Assembly (NCBI GenBank): GCA_001600415.1
Contig: BCJX01000004.1
Location: forward strand, 2,131,064-2,195,063
Direction: 5' to 3'
Origin: Pascua guehoae
Lineage: Eukaryota > Basidiomycota > Tremellomycetes > Trichosporonales > Trichosporonaceae
DNA length: 64,000 nt
This document shows positions 24,223-35,171 of the stretch, one piece after another (the first letter of the stretch is position 1; every line of letters begins with the position of its first letter). Below the pieces are notes generated by a model. The model did not search any database. It worked only from the letters and a program-made list of their open reading frames with translations, and was not told the DNA's origin. Both the position numbers and the translations under genes were made by a program.

Positions 24223-27185
24223 CTAATCACGCTTTGCCTTTGACGCGCTCTGTATCTGGGCCACCCTGGGCGGGCGGCGCGCACTCGCCCCCGCGGCGGC
24301 GTATCGCCGAGGCGCACGCGCGTCCATCTCGACAATCTCCTCTTTGACACTTTTACCCTTGCCCTTTGGGCCCTTGGCGGCCACTAGACCCTCGTGTGCG
24401 TGCGTGCTGTGCCTATCCTCGTGATGGTACGACAGGGGCGCAGACACACTCGGCGGCGGAGGAACAGAAAAGAGCCCCACGAGGCGTCCCTTGAGACTGC
24501 TCCCGTCGACGACTGGCGCCGAGGGCGGGCGGAGACGCACGACGCGCGAACTCGGCGGCGAGCTGTTGTTCAGGACCTGCTCGAGGAGACCCGCGGGGCG
24601 GCGGGCGTCGTCCGACGTGCGGCCCCGGCTGTCGAGGGAGCGGCGGGCGTCGAGCGACGACCGGGCCCGGCCCCGGCGCGCGCGCGGGAAGAACCGCAGT
24701 TGGGACGCGGGGAGGCGGACAATGTCGAGCACAAGTGAGGGTGATGAGGACGGGGCGGAGGAAGAAGGGTCGGATGGGCCAGAGGTAGACGAGCCTGATG
24801 GCGCCGTTGCAGACCCCGAGTTCTCGCCATACGCGGCGGGCTTGAGCGTCACTGCCGTGTCGCGCGACGACGAGCGCGAGTGTGTCCGCCACGTCCCGTT
24901 GGGGTTCGTGCCCGCCTTGCCCGGGCTGCCGTTTGGCCCGTTGGCGTTCGTGTTCCCGCTCGTCCCACTTCCACTCGCCCCGCTCCCACTCGCGCTCCCA
25001 CTCGCCCGACTCCCATTCACGCCGCTCCCACCCGCCCCAGCTCTGCTCGTGGTACTGGGACGCCGCCGCTTGGGCTTGAGCGTCACCTGCCCTTCTCCAG
25101 GCCCGCGGACGACGTCGCCCGAGCACGCGTCGAGCGGGACGTAGAGCGTGGTGCGGAGGTGGATCGGATCCGCGGGCCAGAGCTTGTTGACCTTGCGGAG
25201 GATGGCGAGCTGGAGTGTTAGACGGGAGACTACCAGGCGGATACACTGGGAAAATCGAACGAGTTGGACGGGTTTGACGAGGGTTATTGTTGGCGTGGGC
25301 ATAATTGGTGCAGAGATAGACACGGTGTCGAGACCAGTGAATCGTGCAGGATCTGAGCTAGAGACGCCCAATGTACCCCGTACAGTGCACACGGGACCGC
25401 ATGCACGGCGTACACACACTCATAGAGACACACACTGCACTGCTCGACACTGTCCACACTGCCACACTGCCACACTGCCGCACCACCCAACATATTGCCC
25501 GCACACCAACACTGATCGGCGGCACACTCGTCAACTGATCGGCGACCCCGATAAGCCTCTGCACCCCACAACCCGCGTGGCACCGACACTCCCAGCTGTC
25601 CCTCAGCCCGAGACACTCACGTCTATTCCATACCGCAGGGCAATGCCGGGCAGAGACTCGCCCGTTTTGATCTGGCGTCAGCGCGTCAACTCTTCGCGGC
25701 TAGCATCAACACCAGAGTGCCAGGCGTGTTGGGGTCGGGTGGGCCGGTCACGTCGTCGCCGATGGAGACGGCAAACCCCTGCCGTCGGCTGTGGGCGATC
25801 TCCTGCCTGGCTCGCTTGCTATCTCCCCCATGCTCTCCTCTCCCCTGCTCTCCTCTCCCCTGCTCTCCTCTCCCCTGCTCTCCTTTCCCCTGCTCTCCTC
25901 CAACCTGTTGCTCTCCTGCTCCCTGCTGCTCTCCTCGTCTCCGCTGTTCTCCTCTGCCCCGCTTCTCTCCTCGTCCTAATCTCGCTCGCCTGGCCGTGCT
26001 TCCCAGGACCACTCTGACCATTTCGTTGGTGGCCATGAACCTCTACTCGGCGCTCTCTGTCTGCCGCTCGCCTCTGCCGCCGCTCCACTCTTCCAGTCCG
26101 CGCTCTGGCTCTAACCCTCCAGCCGTGGGACTGATCTCGGCCTCGTCACTCAGCGTCCGGTACCCATGTCCCATCGTCTGCTCGCTGCCAGTCGCTGTCT
26201 CACTACCCGCAACCTCCCAACATTAACCTCACACCCACAACACCCACAACACCCAACACACAGCACCCAACACCATACACCCAACACCCAACACCCAACA
26301 TCCAACACCCAACACCCACAACACCGAATCCCACTACCAACCCCACCACCACGCCTCCCACCTCCCCCAACTGCCCCCACCCCACCCCACCCCACCCCCC
26401 AACCCAAAACCCACCTGATGCACAACAACCTCGACCTCCTCCCCTCCCTCCCCACTTTCGGAATTACTCGGCGTCGAACTCGCATACTCCCTCCCGACAT
26501 CAGCGACGCTCTGCGCCTCGGTCGTCGCCCGCCGGAGCGCCGGGCGCGACACGTCCGAGACGTCGGTATCGCTCAGGCTCAGCGTCGAGAGCGACGCGTC
26601 CGTCAAACGCAGGGGGTGCGGGTCGGCAAAGTTGAGCGCGCGCGAGTCGAGCCCGACGTCGTGCGTGTTCGTGTCCGCGCCCGTGTCCACGTCTGGATCT
26701 CGAGGGGGGTCATCTCGGTCTCGTGCTTGGTCTCCTGCGCCCCCCATGCCTACACCGACACCCACACGCCCCGCACCTCGGCCCCGATCTCGATCTCCCA
26801 GGCCCATATCTCGCCCCAGGGGGTGGGACGCGCTCAGCGCCCGGCTGGGTGCGCGGGAACCTGCGAGGCCGGACGAGCCCGACGGGGAGCGGGATAATGG
26901 CTTCTGGACGGGGCCGAGGGGGTGTGGCCGTGGTGGTTCTGGGGTCAGGAGGCGGGTAGTGGTCGAGGGTGGAGACGTGGGTCGTGGAGCTTGGTGTGAT
27001 CGTGGCGTGCGGCCCGTATCCGGCGCCGCTGTGGGGGNGGGGTCGAGGGCGGGGACGAGGGCGGGGTCGAGGTCGACTGCGGCCGCGGGGCCGGGGCCGG
27101 GGGCGGGGACGAGGACGTGGCCGCTGCCGCTGCCACTTGCGCCGCCGGTGTCGTCGGCCCACGGGTCGTCGAGGTCAAACGGCAT
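24223..27185 (-). CDS. LysM-domain protein without signal peptide
   Basis: Exons 27185-26415, 25671-25621 and 25209-24223 give about 602 residues. One LysM fold (about 255-300) is assembled from all three exons: VVVHQ, then IKTGESLPGIALRYGID, then LAILRKVNKLWPADPIHLRT and TLYVPL. This is the classic pattern of a turnover-type LysM (G.S...IA..Y......L...N.L.....I..G..L.VP). There is no signal peptide or transmembrane segment, so it is probably intracellular like animal LYSMD proteins, not a secreted chitin-binding effector. The rest is low complexity: an Ala/Pro/Asp N-terminus, Gly/Ser repeats and an Arg/Ser-rich middle. Introns of 743 and 411 nt are long and contain tandem repeats. One N in exon 1 (27038) leaves one residue unknown. 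Confidence 0.8.
25831..25905. repeat. 15-bp tandem repeat in LysM gene intron 1
   Basis: Four copies, one with a mismatch, of TGCTCTCCTCTCCCC, with decayed copies continuing downstream. On the transcribed (minus) strand this is purine-rich. Confidence 0.85.
26228..26335. repeat. ACACCCAAC-type tandem repeat in LysM gene intron 1
   Basis: About ten imperfect copies of a 9-bp unit (ACACCCAAC / ACACCCACA). This sits in the same intron as the 15-bp repeat. Confidence 0.8.
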
Positions 27186-27490
27186 GGTCGGGGTGGGGTG
27201 GGTGGTTGTGAGGTGGAGGTTGGCGGTTACATGACACCGTGTGCCACCCTGGTCCCTGCCCCTGTGCCACTCTGCCAAGCGCGTCATGATTGCCGTCGCG
27301 GATTGAATCCATCTCTTCATTAACGGAATCAAAAGTAGATTAGGAGGCTCCGTAATGGTCCTGCAACTGTCCTTGTCCTGTTCAGTTCAGAGGCACTGTT
27401 GACAACAACAACAACAACAACAAACATTTCCCCCGTCATGTTCATCTCACTCGTCATTCTACCCATCGTCACTTGCCCAGTTTCACCACA
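27186..27490. promoter_or_regulatory. Divergent promoter, LysM gene / Mug135-like gene
   Basis: 305 nt between start codons. A CAACAACAACAACAACAAAC stretch (27402-27424) lies in the presumed 5' leader of the rightward gene. Confidence 0.45.
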
Positions 27491-28221
27491 ATGCCGCTCT
27501 ACGCGCCTTCGCAGACCGTGACCGACCTCGTCTACAACAGCCCGCTTTTCCCGCATCTCTCTGCCGCCTTTGTAAACGGCGATATCCCCATCCCCTTGCA
27601 ATCGGCCATCATTCAAGAACTCGACGACCTGGCTTCTTGCTCCAAGGTCTTAGTGTATACTGTGGCCCAATCAAAGTCAATCCGAAAGTGGATAAGGCGT
27701 GTCAAGGATGCCGACGCACGAGGTAGGGCACAGACGTCATGTCGTATCTAACAAATCAGCTCGCGTGGGCGACGCCCAACTCGTCCAACAACTTCAGCAG
27801 CCGGCCGTCGCTGCCGCTCTCCGTGCGGCGCTCGGCGTCGACGCATTCGCACAACGGCTGGACGCGCTCGACGAGAAGCTGGACTCAGTTTTGGACTGCC
27901 AAGACCTAGATGCGCAACGGTAGGCCTTGCAGGAACACTATAGACGCTGACTGTAGGCGCATGAACTTGCGGCGCGTCGAGCTCAACAGGCCGGTTCCCG
28001 CGCTTCGAATGCGCAATCGTCCCTTCCCACCGGATGCGGGCGTGGGTGACTCGCTGAGGGATTGATGCTGACTACAGCCCGCGCCGCGATTTGCGCCCGA
28101 CGTCGATGCGATGCAGCTCGCGGTAATCGACCTGTGGATTGCGTACTATAACATCACCGTGCCGCAAGGTGCGAACCTCGCTGACAAGCGCGATGCGCTT
28201 TCGGCGTTCATTACTCTGTAG
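27491..28221 (+). CDS. Small Mug135-like protein with three very short introns
   Basis: Exons 27491-27722, 27760-27919, 27957-28041 and 28078-28221 give 206 residues. The introns are 37, 37 and 36 nt, each with a GTAGG/GTGGG donor and CTAAC/CTGAC next to the AG. The N-terminal half (MPLYAPSQTVTDLVYNSPLF...) and a helical, Leu/Asp-rich middle (LDALDEKLDSVLD) are unassigned. The C-terminus has the order expected of Mug135_C: RRMNLRRVELNRPVPALRM, a proline-rich link, then LAVIDLWIAYYNITVPQ and LADKRDALSAFI. Function is unknown; S. pombe mug135 is induced in meiosis. The assignment is a pattern memory and needs an HMM search; the gene structure itself is well supported by phase. Confidence 0.6.
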
Positions 28222-28478
28222 TAGCGGCAACCGCCAGTGTTCTCAAAGGGTAACCTAGTATTCTTTTTCGTTCGTGTGGCCCCATCCTCCCCGCAGGTGT
28301 ATGCGTGCAGGGTGCCTTGGGGCCAGTGCATCTTAGTATGTAGATTGCATACTCTCCTCGTTCGCTCACTCGAGCTGGACTACTCTCCTCGCTCGCTCAC
28401 TCGAGCTGGACTACTCTCCCCGCTCGCTCACTCGCTGCGCTCGTTCGCTTCGCGTTGCCATGCATATAATACTGTACA
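28222..28478. repeat. Convergent spacer with 31-bp tandem repeats
   Basis: Between the Mug135-like and SF3B1 stops. At 28350-28437 there are two full copies and one partial copy of a 31-bp unit (TACTCTCCTCGCTCGCTCAC then TCGAGCTGGAC). Confidence 0.85.
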
Positions 28479-31400
28479 CTAAACCCACATGAGCAGATGG
28501 TGCCTTGTATAGTCCTGTCCACTCGCCAAGTCGGCCTTTGACCCGAGCGCGGGGTAGAACGGCACCAAGGCGTCGACGGCACCGAGGACGAGCGTATTGT
28601 ACATGCGCCAGTAGACTTCGCGGACGCGGCGGGCCGGGTGGAACAGGCCCTGGAGCACGTACGAGAGCACGACACCGGGGCCGACGCCGACACGCATTGC
28701 CTCGATGGCGTCCATGACACCGCCAATAACATGTGGCGACGTTTCGAAAATGTTTGGCCACACGAGGTTGAGCAAGTGGGTCAGTGCCTCTTCGTACCCA
28801 AGGCCCGCGACACCGATGGTCAGGTGCTTTACAATCGCACACGCCGTCTGCCGGTGCACGTGGTCACGGTCCGTGAGCGAGTCCTCGAGCAGGCCGACCA
28901 CCGAGTGGATATAGTCTTTGGACATTTCGCCCACATACTCGAACACATATGCCAGCGCCTTGAGACAGCCGTTGCGCACATTCAGCTCGGGCGTGCGGTA
29001 CTCGTTGAGAATGGCCGGGATACACGTAAACGGTCCACACGTCTCTGCAACAATCGCAATCGCCACAGTCGACAAGACACGACTCTGGCGCTCCTGCACC
29101 TTGAGATTGGTCAGGAGAACAGACAGCACATCCTGCGGGCCAATCGCTTTGGCAATGTAGCCAAACGAATTGACGGCCGCACGGCGAATCGCCTTTTTGT
29201 GCGCCTTGAGCAGGTCGAGCAACTCAAAGCAGATGCGCATCCACTCCTTGGCCGCCACAAACTCGGCACCGCGATCAGCTGTAGTGTCAGCGCAGTACAA
29301 ACACCACCGCGTTGGACTCACCAATACGACCGATAAGGTTGATGGTCGCCTCCTGGACCTTTTCGTGTCGGTTACGCAGAATCGGCGTCATGCGCGGCAA
29401 GAGATCCTTGACGGGCGGGTTCATCTGGGTCATGCCGACCACGTTGGCAATGGCCGCCTCGGCGGCGATGATCGAACCGAGCGCGTCCGGGTACTCTTCT
29501 CCAAGCTGCTCAAACAGCACCACACCGAGTTTGCTCAGCAGAGCGTCCTCGTCGTTTTGCTTGATGACCGGCGCGAGCTTGGTCGTGAGGTCGGCCGCGA
29601 GCATGCGCACCTTTGCGCTCTTGTTGGTAAGACGCCAGAGGATCATGGACACAATCTGCGGCAGGTACGGCTTGACGCGCGCACCGAGGGCGGCGACGAC
29701 GGCAGCAAAACCATCGAGCATGACCGTGTCCTCCATTGTCTGCTCCTGGAACGCAAAGATGACGCCGTCAATGAGCTGCACCTCGAGACGCTCGTCAATG
29801 TCGGCCGCGCCGTTGGCCTGTACCGCCTTTGTGATCGTCTCCATGACCATTTTGCGGTACGGCTCGCTCTCGTCCTTGAGGTCGTTGCAGATCCGCCCGA
29901 CGACCTCGCTCACGCCCGCCTTGTTGGCGAGCTCGACCGTCGTGTCCACCAGCTGCTTGTAGTTTCGGCGGTCGAGCGCCATACGGCGCACCCAGAACGC
30001 ACGGAAAAACTCGGGCAGCACCTCGTCTCGCACAAACGTCGGCGTCACACCCTCGGTGCCTGCGCACTGCTTGATGACCTGGAGCACGATGCGGCGCATC
30101 TCCTCGTCCGACGTTCGGAACTCGCGAATCAGGATCGGCATGCACTCGCGCACATAGTAGTCGGCATACTCGGGTTCCATGAGCGGGATAATGTAACCAA
30201 TGGCCTTGAGGAACGCGGCAAGCGTCTTGCCGCGGTGCTGATGGATACCAAGCCAGAGTGGCTTGAGCACTGCATCAAACGACTCGATACCATATGGCGC
30301 AGCCGCCTCGGCGAGCCCAGCAAGCGCCAGCGCCGTCATGGTGCGGACCTTTTGTTGGTCGTCCTGGAGACCACCAGCAATCGCGTCGACGAGGTTGCGC
30401 AGGTGGGGGAGAATGGCACATCCCATCATGGTGGCAATCTGCTGGATGATGCGGATACCAGTGTGACGCGCCTGCCAAGACTTTTTCGAGCGGCACACGG
30501 CCTTGAGGAAGGGCAAGAGGGCGGGGATACCAAGGGCCGAGGCCACGACGGCAAACGCACGTGCAGTCGTGTTGCGCACATACTCGTCAACGTGGTCAAT
30601 GTCGGGACGCATCGTCGAGATCATGTGTGCGAGACCGGCCGCCTTGGCGAGGTTGGAGATGATTTCACGGCCCTCGACACGCGCGTAATAGTCTTCATCA
30701 ATGAGCAGGGGCTCAATGACGACGAGAATCTTGTGCACATATGGCCGCACGAGGTCGTCGAGCTTGTACAGCACGCGGTCAATGACCTTTACGAGCAAGT
30801 GGCGCTCCTGGTCCTCGAGCGAGCGCTCCATGAGCAGCGGGAGAATCTTGTCAAACAGCGGGCCCGCACCAAACTCGCGCGCCTTGTCGGAAATTTGCCG
30901 GAGAGCCGTTTTACGCACCGGTGGCGTGCCGTTTTTAATCTTGAGCAGGAGACGCATAATCTTGCGCTCCTTGAGCTCTTCGAGTGTATAGTGCACGTCC
31001 TCGGCCTCGGCACCGCCCTCGCCCAGCACCTTGGCAAAGTACTTTGTGTCCTCGGCCTTGAGAAACTGTAGTGTTCCAATGCCCTCAATCTCCGTCTGCT
31101 CGCCCGTCCCCTGGAAGCCGCCCGCGGCCGACACTGCCCTCGCGGCCGCTCCTTCGTCCTGCATCATAAAGCCCGTGTCTGCGTGCTGCGACGACGCAGG
31201 CACCATCTTGCGCACTGATGGCGCCGGGTGGTAGTCGTCGGGGACGGGCACAATCTCGTAGCCATCCGCCTTGCCGGGCAGGAGCGAGTTGAGCTCCTCG
31301 TCGGTGATTTTGCGGTACCGCTTGTCCTCGACGAGATCCTCGGGCGCGGGCTTGGCGTCGACTGCAGACGAATCCAACGCCGACGACGACGACGGTGCAA

Positions 31401-32019
31401 GTGCAGACGACGACCCCTCGGCGGGCGCCTGGTCCCAGCGCGACTTGCGCGCCTTGGCCGCACCCTCTGGCGCCTGTTCGGGCGTCTGGTCCCACCGTGA
31501 CTTGCGCTTCTTGGGCGCCGGCTCATCGGTATCGGGCTTGGCCTCGGCTTCGTCCTTGATGCCGTCCTTGCCCTCGTGGTCGTCCCATCGTCGTCGGCGC
31601 GACGGTGGCGATCCCGCGTCGCCAATCGCCCCCCGTGGCGGCGTCACGTCGCCCGCAATCTCGGCTCGCGGTGGCGTCTTGTCGTCGTCGGCAATCTTCC
31701 CACTCGTGCCCTTTTCCTTTTCGTCCCGCTCCATCTGCTCCTTGTACCGCCGCACACGCTCCTCCTCGCGCTCCAGGTTGACGCGCCGCATGCGGTCCTC
31801 GTAGCTCTCGTCCTCGCCCTCGCCATGTCCATCTCGCCGGTTGAAGCGCCGCAGCTGGTAGTCGGTCTGTCGCGCAGAGATTTGCTTGGACCGCTTACGG
31901 TCCTCAATCTCATCTGGCGCCTCTTCTTCTTCGGCCATGCGTGCATGCTCGTCCAGCACATCCTGCGGTGCAGTGTACGACTGCAGCTGCGGGTACGCGC
32001 CGTTCTCGTCGTCGGACAT
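28479..32019 (-). CDS. SF3B1: Splicing factor 3b subunit 1 (SAP155/Hsh155)
   Basis: HEAT-repeat scaffold of U2 snRNP that clamps the branch-site helix. Two exons, 32019-29322 and 29278-28479, split by a 43-nt intron; the junction gives LIGRIADRGAEF as in all SF3B1. Total 1165 residues. The N-terminus holds [21 protein letters not shown] and at least three tryptophan U2AF-ligand motifs ([22 protein letters not shown]). The HEAT superhelix follows, with DDQQKVRT (Lys equivalent to human K700 kept), [60 protein letters not shown] and [20 protein letters not shown]. The C-terminus ([12 protein letters not shown]) is shorter and more divergent than the animal one. Confidence 0.97.
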
Positions 32020-32475
32020 TTTCGTTTAGCGCTAGACGCCGAGCGCCGGGGAAAGCGGGGGAAGGAGGGGAAGCCGGTCAGGCGTGAGGGTCGACCGATA
32101 CGCGACTAGACGAGCTCGGAGGGTCGCGCGCTGTCGACTGCGGGTTGGCTGGTGATGCCGGTTGTAGATGGAGGTTTGTAATGTTATTAGTTTGCCGCTC
32201 GAAGTCAGTGTGTCGCGACTGACCTAGCTTGAATGAATGCCACCCCCCGGGCCCTGCCCCTTCCCTGGAGGCCTCCACCAGCAGCCTGCAGGCTGGCGGC
32301 GACAGGATCAAATGTCGGCATCTCGGCGATATACTCCCGTGGCACGCGCCCTCGCGCCGTGCATGGCGCTGGTCGTGTCGAGCTTGATGGTCATGACGTA
32401 CGACCTTGTATTCATCGTGATCAACCAACCCTCTACCCTCCCCTGTCGCTAGTCGCTCGCCGTGGTTTCGCCGAC
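32020..32475. promoter_or_regulatory. Divergent promoter SF3B1 / LAMTOR2-like gene
   Basis: 456 nt between start codons; no specific element recognised. Confidence 0.4.
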
Positions 32476-33096
32476 ATGCTCATCTCGCCTATACGCATCC
32501 ACGACCTCCTCGAGAGCATTCTCGAACCCTCGGATGAAGACGGCCCACACACGGCGCTCCTCATCACTCCCCAGGGCCGACTGCTGGCGCACGCAACGCT
32601 CCCCGAAGGCAGCGATGGCGAGGACGATGGCGATGAGGGCGACGCGGACGGCGAAGGGGGCGAGGGAGACGAGGAGGAAGATGGAGACGCCGACGCCGAC
32701 GGGGAGATTCAAGAAGAATCAGACGAGCCCTGGCTCGAGGGGCCTGAACGCCTGCGCCTCCTCCTCGGCCTTGCGTCGCAGTGGGAGGAAGACGAGTCGC
32801 CCAGAGTAGAGTGCGAGGTGCGTATGGCGTCTTCCGCCATTCTTTCTATTGTCTCTAGGCTGACAAGTCGTAGCTCGGAAGGCTCCTCCTCACGCCCATT
32901 GCGCTGCCCGATCCCGAGGTGCCACCACCGAATGCCGCAATGCCTGCCATCCGTGCGCAGACCGTCTCGTCGTTTGTCCTCGTCCTCAACGGCACGGGTG
33001 CGACACCATGGAACCAACTGGCACAAAAGGTGGGTTCCTTCGTCCGTTTTGGCGGTTCTAACCCACCAGGCAGACGCATTCCTCGCCAAGTGGTGA
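32476..33096 (+). CDS. Roadblock/LC7 (LAMTOR2/p14-like) protein
   Basis: Probable small subunit of the Ragulator/EGO-type complex that anchors Rag GTPases on the vacuole or late endosome for TORC1 signalling. Exons 32476-32817, 32874-33029 and 33070-33096 (introns 56 and 40 nt) give 174 residues. Roadblock pattern: an N-terminal helix (MLISPIRIHDLLESILE), a first beta-hairpin ALLITPQGRLLAHATL, a helix RLRLLLGLASQWEED, a hairpin LGRLLLTPIAL, then SSFVLVLNGTG and the final helix NQLAQKADAFLAKW. An acidic insert of about 40 residues (mostly Asp, Glu and Gly) interrupts the fold after the first hairpin. The last exon codes for only eight residues. LAMTOR2 is favoured over other roadblock proteins by the order of elements; the match is distant. 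Confidence 0.6.
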   Translation: MLISPIRIHDLLESILEPSDEDGPHTALLITPQGRLLAHATLPEGSDGEDDGDEGDADGEGGEGDEEEDGDADADGEIQEESDEPWLEGPERLRLLLGLASQWEEDESPRVECEVRMASSAILSIVSRLTSRSSEGSSSRPLRCPIPRCHHRMPQCLPSVRRPSRRLSSSSTARVRHHGTNWHKRWVPSSVLAVLTHQADAFLAKW

Positions 33097-33285
33097 TTCC
33101 GCGGCTCTTCATGGGCGGCTCTTCATGGGTAACGTCGAGCCCTGCTCCGACCTATTGCAACCCCACCCAACACACTTCAACCTCTTTAGACATACTATTC
33201 CACCCCTACTCGCGATACACTCGTATCTCCCATGCCTCTCGTTGTATCCATCATGCATCGTATCCCGTACACGCTCGAGCTACAT

Positions 33286-34835
33286 CTAGCTCGAAAAGTC
33301 GCTCACACACTCCCATCCCTTGCCGACGCCCTCCTTCCACAGGCTGACCTTTCCGTCGCCACACGACACGGCGAGAATGTTGCCCGCAATCGACCAGGAG
33401 ACGCGCCATACGGCCTCGGGGAAGTGGGGGTCCTCCTTCTCGGGAGCGCTGGGACGCAGCGGGGACGACTGCCATGCCGCGTTGGGGCCCGCCCGCGTGT
33501 GGATCAGGACGGTGCGGTCCTGTGGCGTCAACGACTGCGTAGGGGGGAGGATACAGCCAGAGTCATGGTCGAACCAAAGCGACACTTGACACTTGTTGCC
33601 AAACTCACCTGCGATGCAGAGGCAATGTACATGCCTGGGAGGCCAATGTTTGGTGCCCACGCCACGTCCCGGACCCAGTTCTCGTGTCCCTTGATCTCCT
33701 CCTCCTCGACCCACTTCTTGGCCGTCTCGTCAAAGCCCCAGATACGGATCACATTGTCTGATCCACCAGACACAAAGCGCTTCTGGGGCGCGACAGCCTG
33801 CTGGCCGCTCGTGGGCTTGGCGCCGCTGGCAGATGAGAGCACTGCAGGCGCCCACGAGATGGCGTTGACGCCCGAGCCGTGCGCGGGGAAGATGACGGCG
33901 TCCGTCGAGCCGTCGTCTGCGCGTTAGCGGGAGACCAAAAGCGAAGCTAGGGGGGTGTACAAGATGGGTTGTGGCGTGTAAGGGGCCGACTGCACCAGCA
34001 CAACTGCCTGCAGGCCTCCCTCAACATAGCACGCCCCCTCGCTCTCGTGCTTCCCAAGCCCGTCGCACTCACTCTGGAAGGTCAGGACCGAGATCTTGCC
34101 ATCGCTACTAGCACACGCGAGCATGGGGCCGAGCTCGTATGGCGCCCACGCAATGGCATTGACGCTGGCCGAGTGGAGCGTGTGCTCCTTGATGCGCTCC
34201 CAGCCGTCCTGGAGCTGTCCGCCGCTGCTCTTGGCCTGGCCATGCCCGACCTCCTTCCAGATGAACACGCGGCCGTCGTATGAGCACGACGCCAGGATCG
34301 AGCCGAACGAAGGGTGCGCCCACGAGACCTGCCAGACGGGTGCGGTGTGGCTGCGTGTCAGCGTGAGCGTGAACGGGAGAGCTCGGGAGCTTGGGAGCAC
34401 GAGGGCATGCGCTGCCTGAATGCGCATCGCCGGCAGTTGGAAGCCGGGCATTAGTGCAGATGCAAGTGGGCAAACTCCAGCCCACATCCCGCGAGTTACT
34501 GCCCCGCAATAACGTTCGGCGCCACCAGCGTCGCCCGGTCGCGATGCCCCCGAGCCATCATACTACCCACCCCTTGAGGACGACGGGCTCGCCCTTGGCC
34601 TCGCCCTTGACGACGTTGAAGATCCGAATCGTCTTGTCCGACGATGACGTCGCGAGCCGCTTGCCATAGTAGTCGAGCTGGGCATCGTGCTGGCCAAGTG
34701 TCAGTGGGCCGAACCAAACTGAGCGCCAACTCATACGCACAATCATGTCTTCGTGTTGCGTTTCGACCGGCACGGCCTTGGACACTTGTGCCGCAGACTG
34801 CTGTCAGCTGTGTTGGGTACACAGTAGCTCACCAT
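33286..34835 (-). CDS. SEC13: Sec13 WD40 protein, COPII coat and nuclear pore
   Basis: Shared scaffold of the COPII cage, the Nup84 complex and the SEA/GATOR complex. Six exons: 34835-34833, 34797-34741, 34689-34571, 34350-34073, 33916-33609 and 33534-33286, giving 337 residues. The first exon is only the ATG: ATG is followed directly by GTGAGC, and the next exon continues [19 protein letters not shown], the normal Sec13 N-terminus. Further marks: [71 protein letters not shown], and the last blade [20 protein letters not shown]. Six blades, as in the family, which borrows its seventh from a partner. Divergent from MCMBP. Confidence 0.95.
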
Positions 34836-35171
34836 GATGGGCGAGATGGATGGGGGTGGTGTGTGTCGCGTCGACGGTGTTGTTGAGGTTGTTCTAGGTC
34901 TAGGTCTGGGGTTTGTGTCGGCTGTCGACGTTGATGTTGGCCCGTTGTGCATTGTGGTGGTCATCGCCCATCCAGCCCAGCCATGCCGAACAACGCACTG
35001 ACGGCGTGGCGATTGCCGGAACCAAATCACCCACGTGGAGACATCTGGTGCAGGAAGCGGAAGCAAATTGTTGATGCGCGTGTGTCATGGACGCGACAGA
35101 CGAGATGTTGGACGCGTCCCTCCATGTTCGGCAATTCCACAACATCTGGAACATTCACAACACTCACCACC
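34836..35171. promoter_or_regulatory. Divergent promoter SEC13 / MCMBP
   Basis: 336 nt between start codons, with one CACGTG at 35032-35037. No TATA box seen. Confidence 0.45.

Noticed and set aside
29170..31071. 633-residue open frame on the plus strand
   Set aside because: It is the exact antisense of SF3B1 exon 1 and reflects the GC-rich codon bias; the translation is Leu/Arg/His/Val-rich without any family character.
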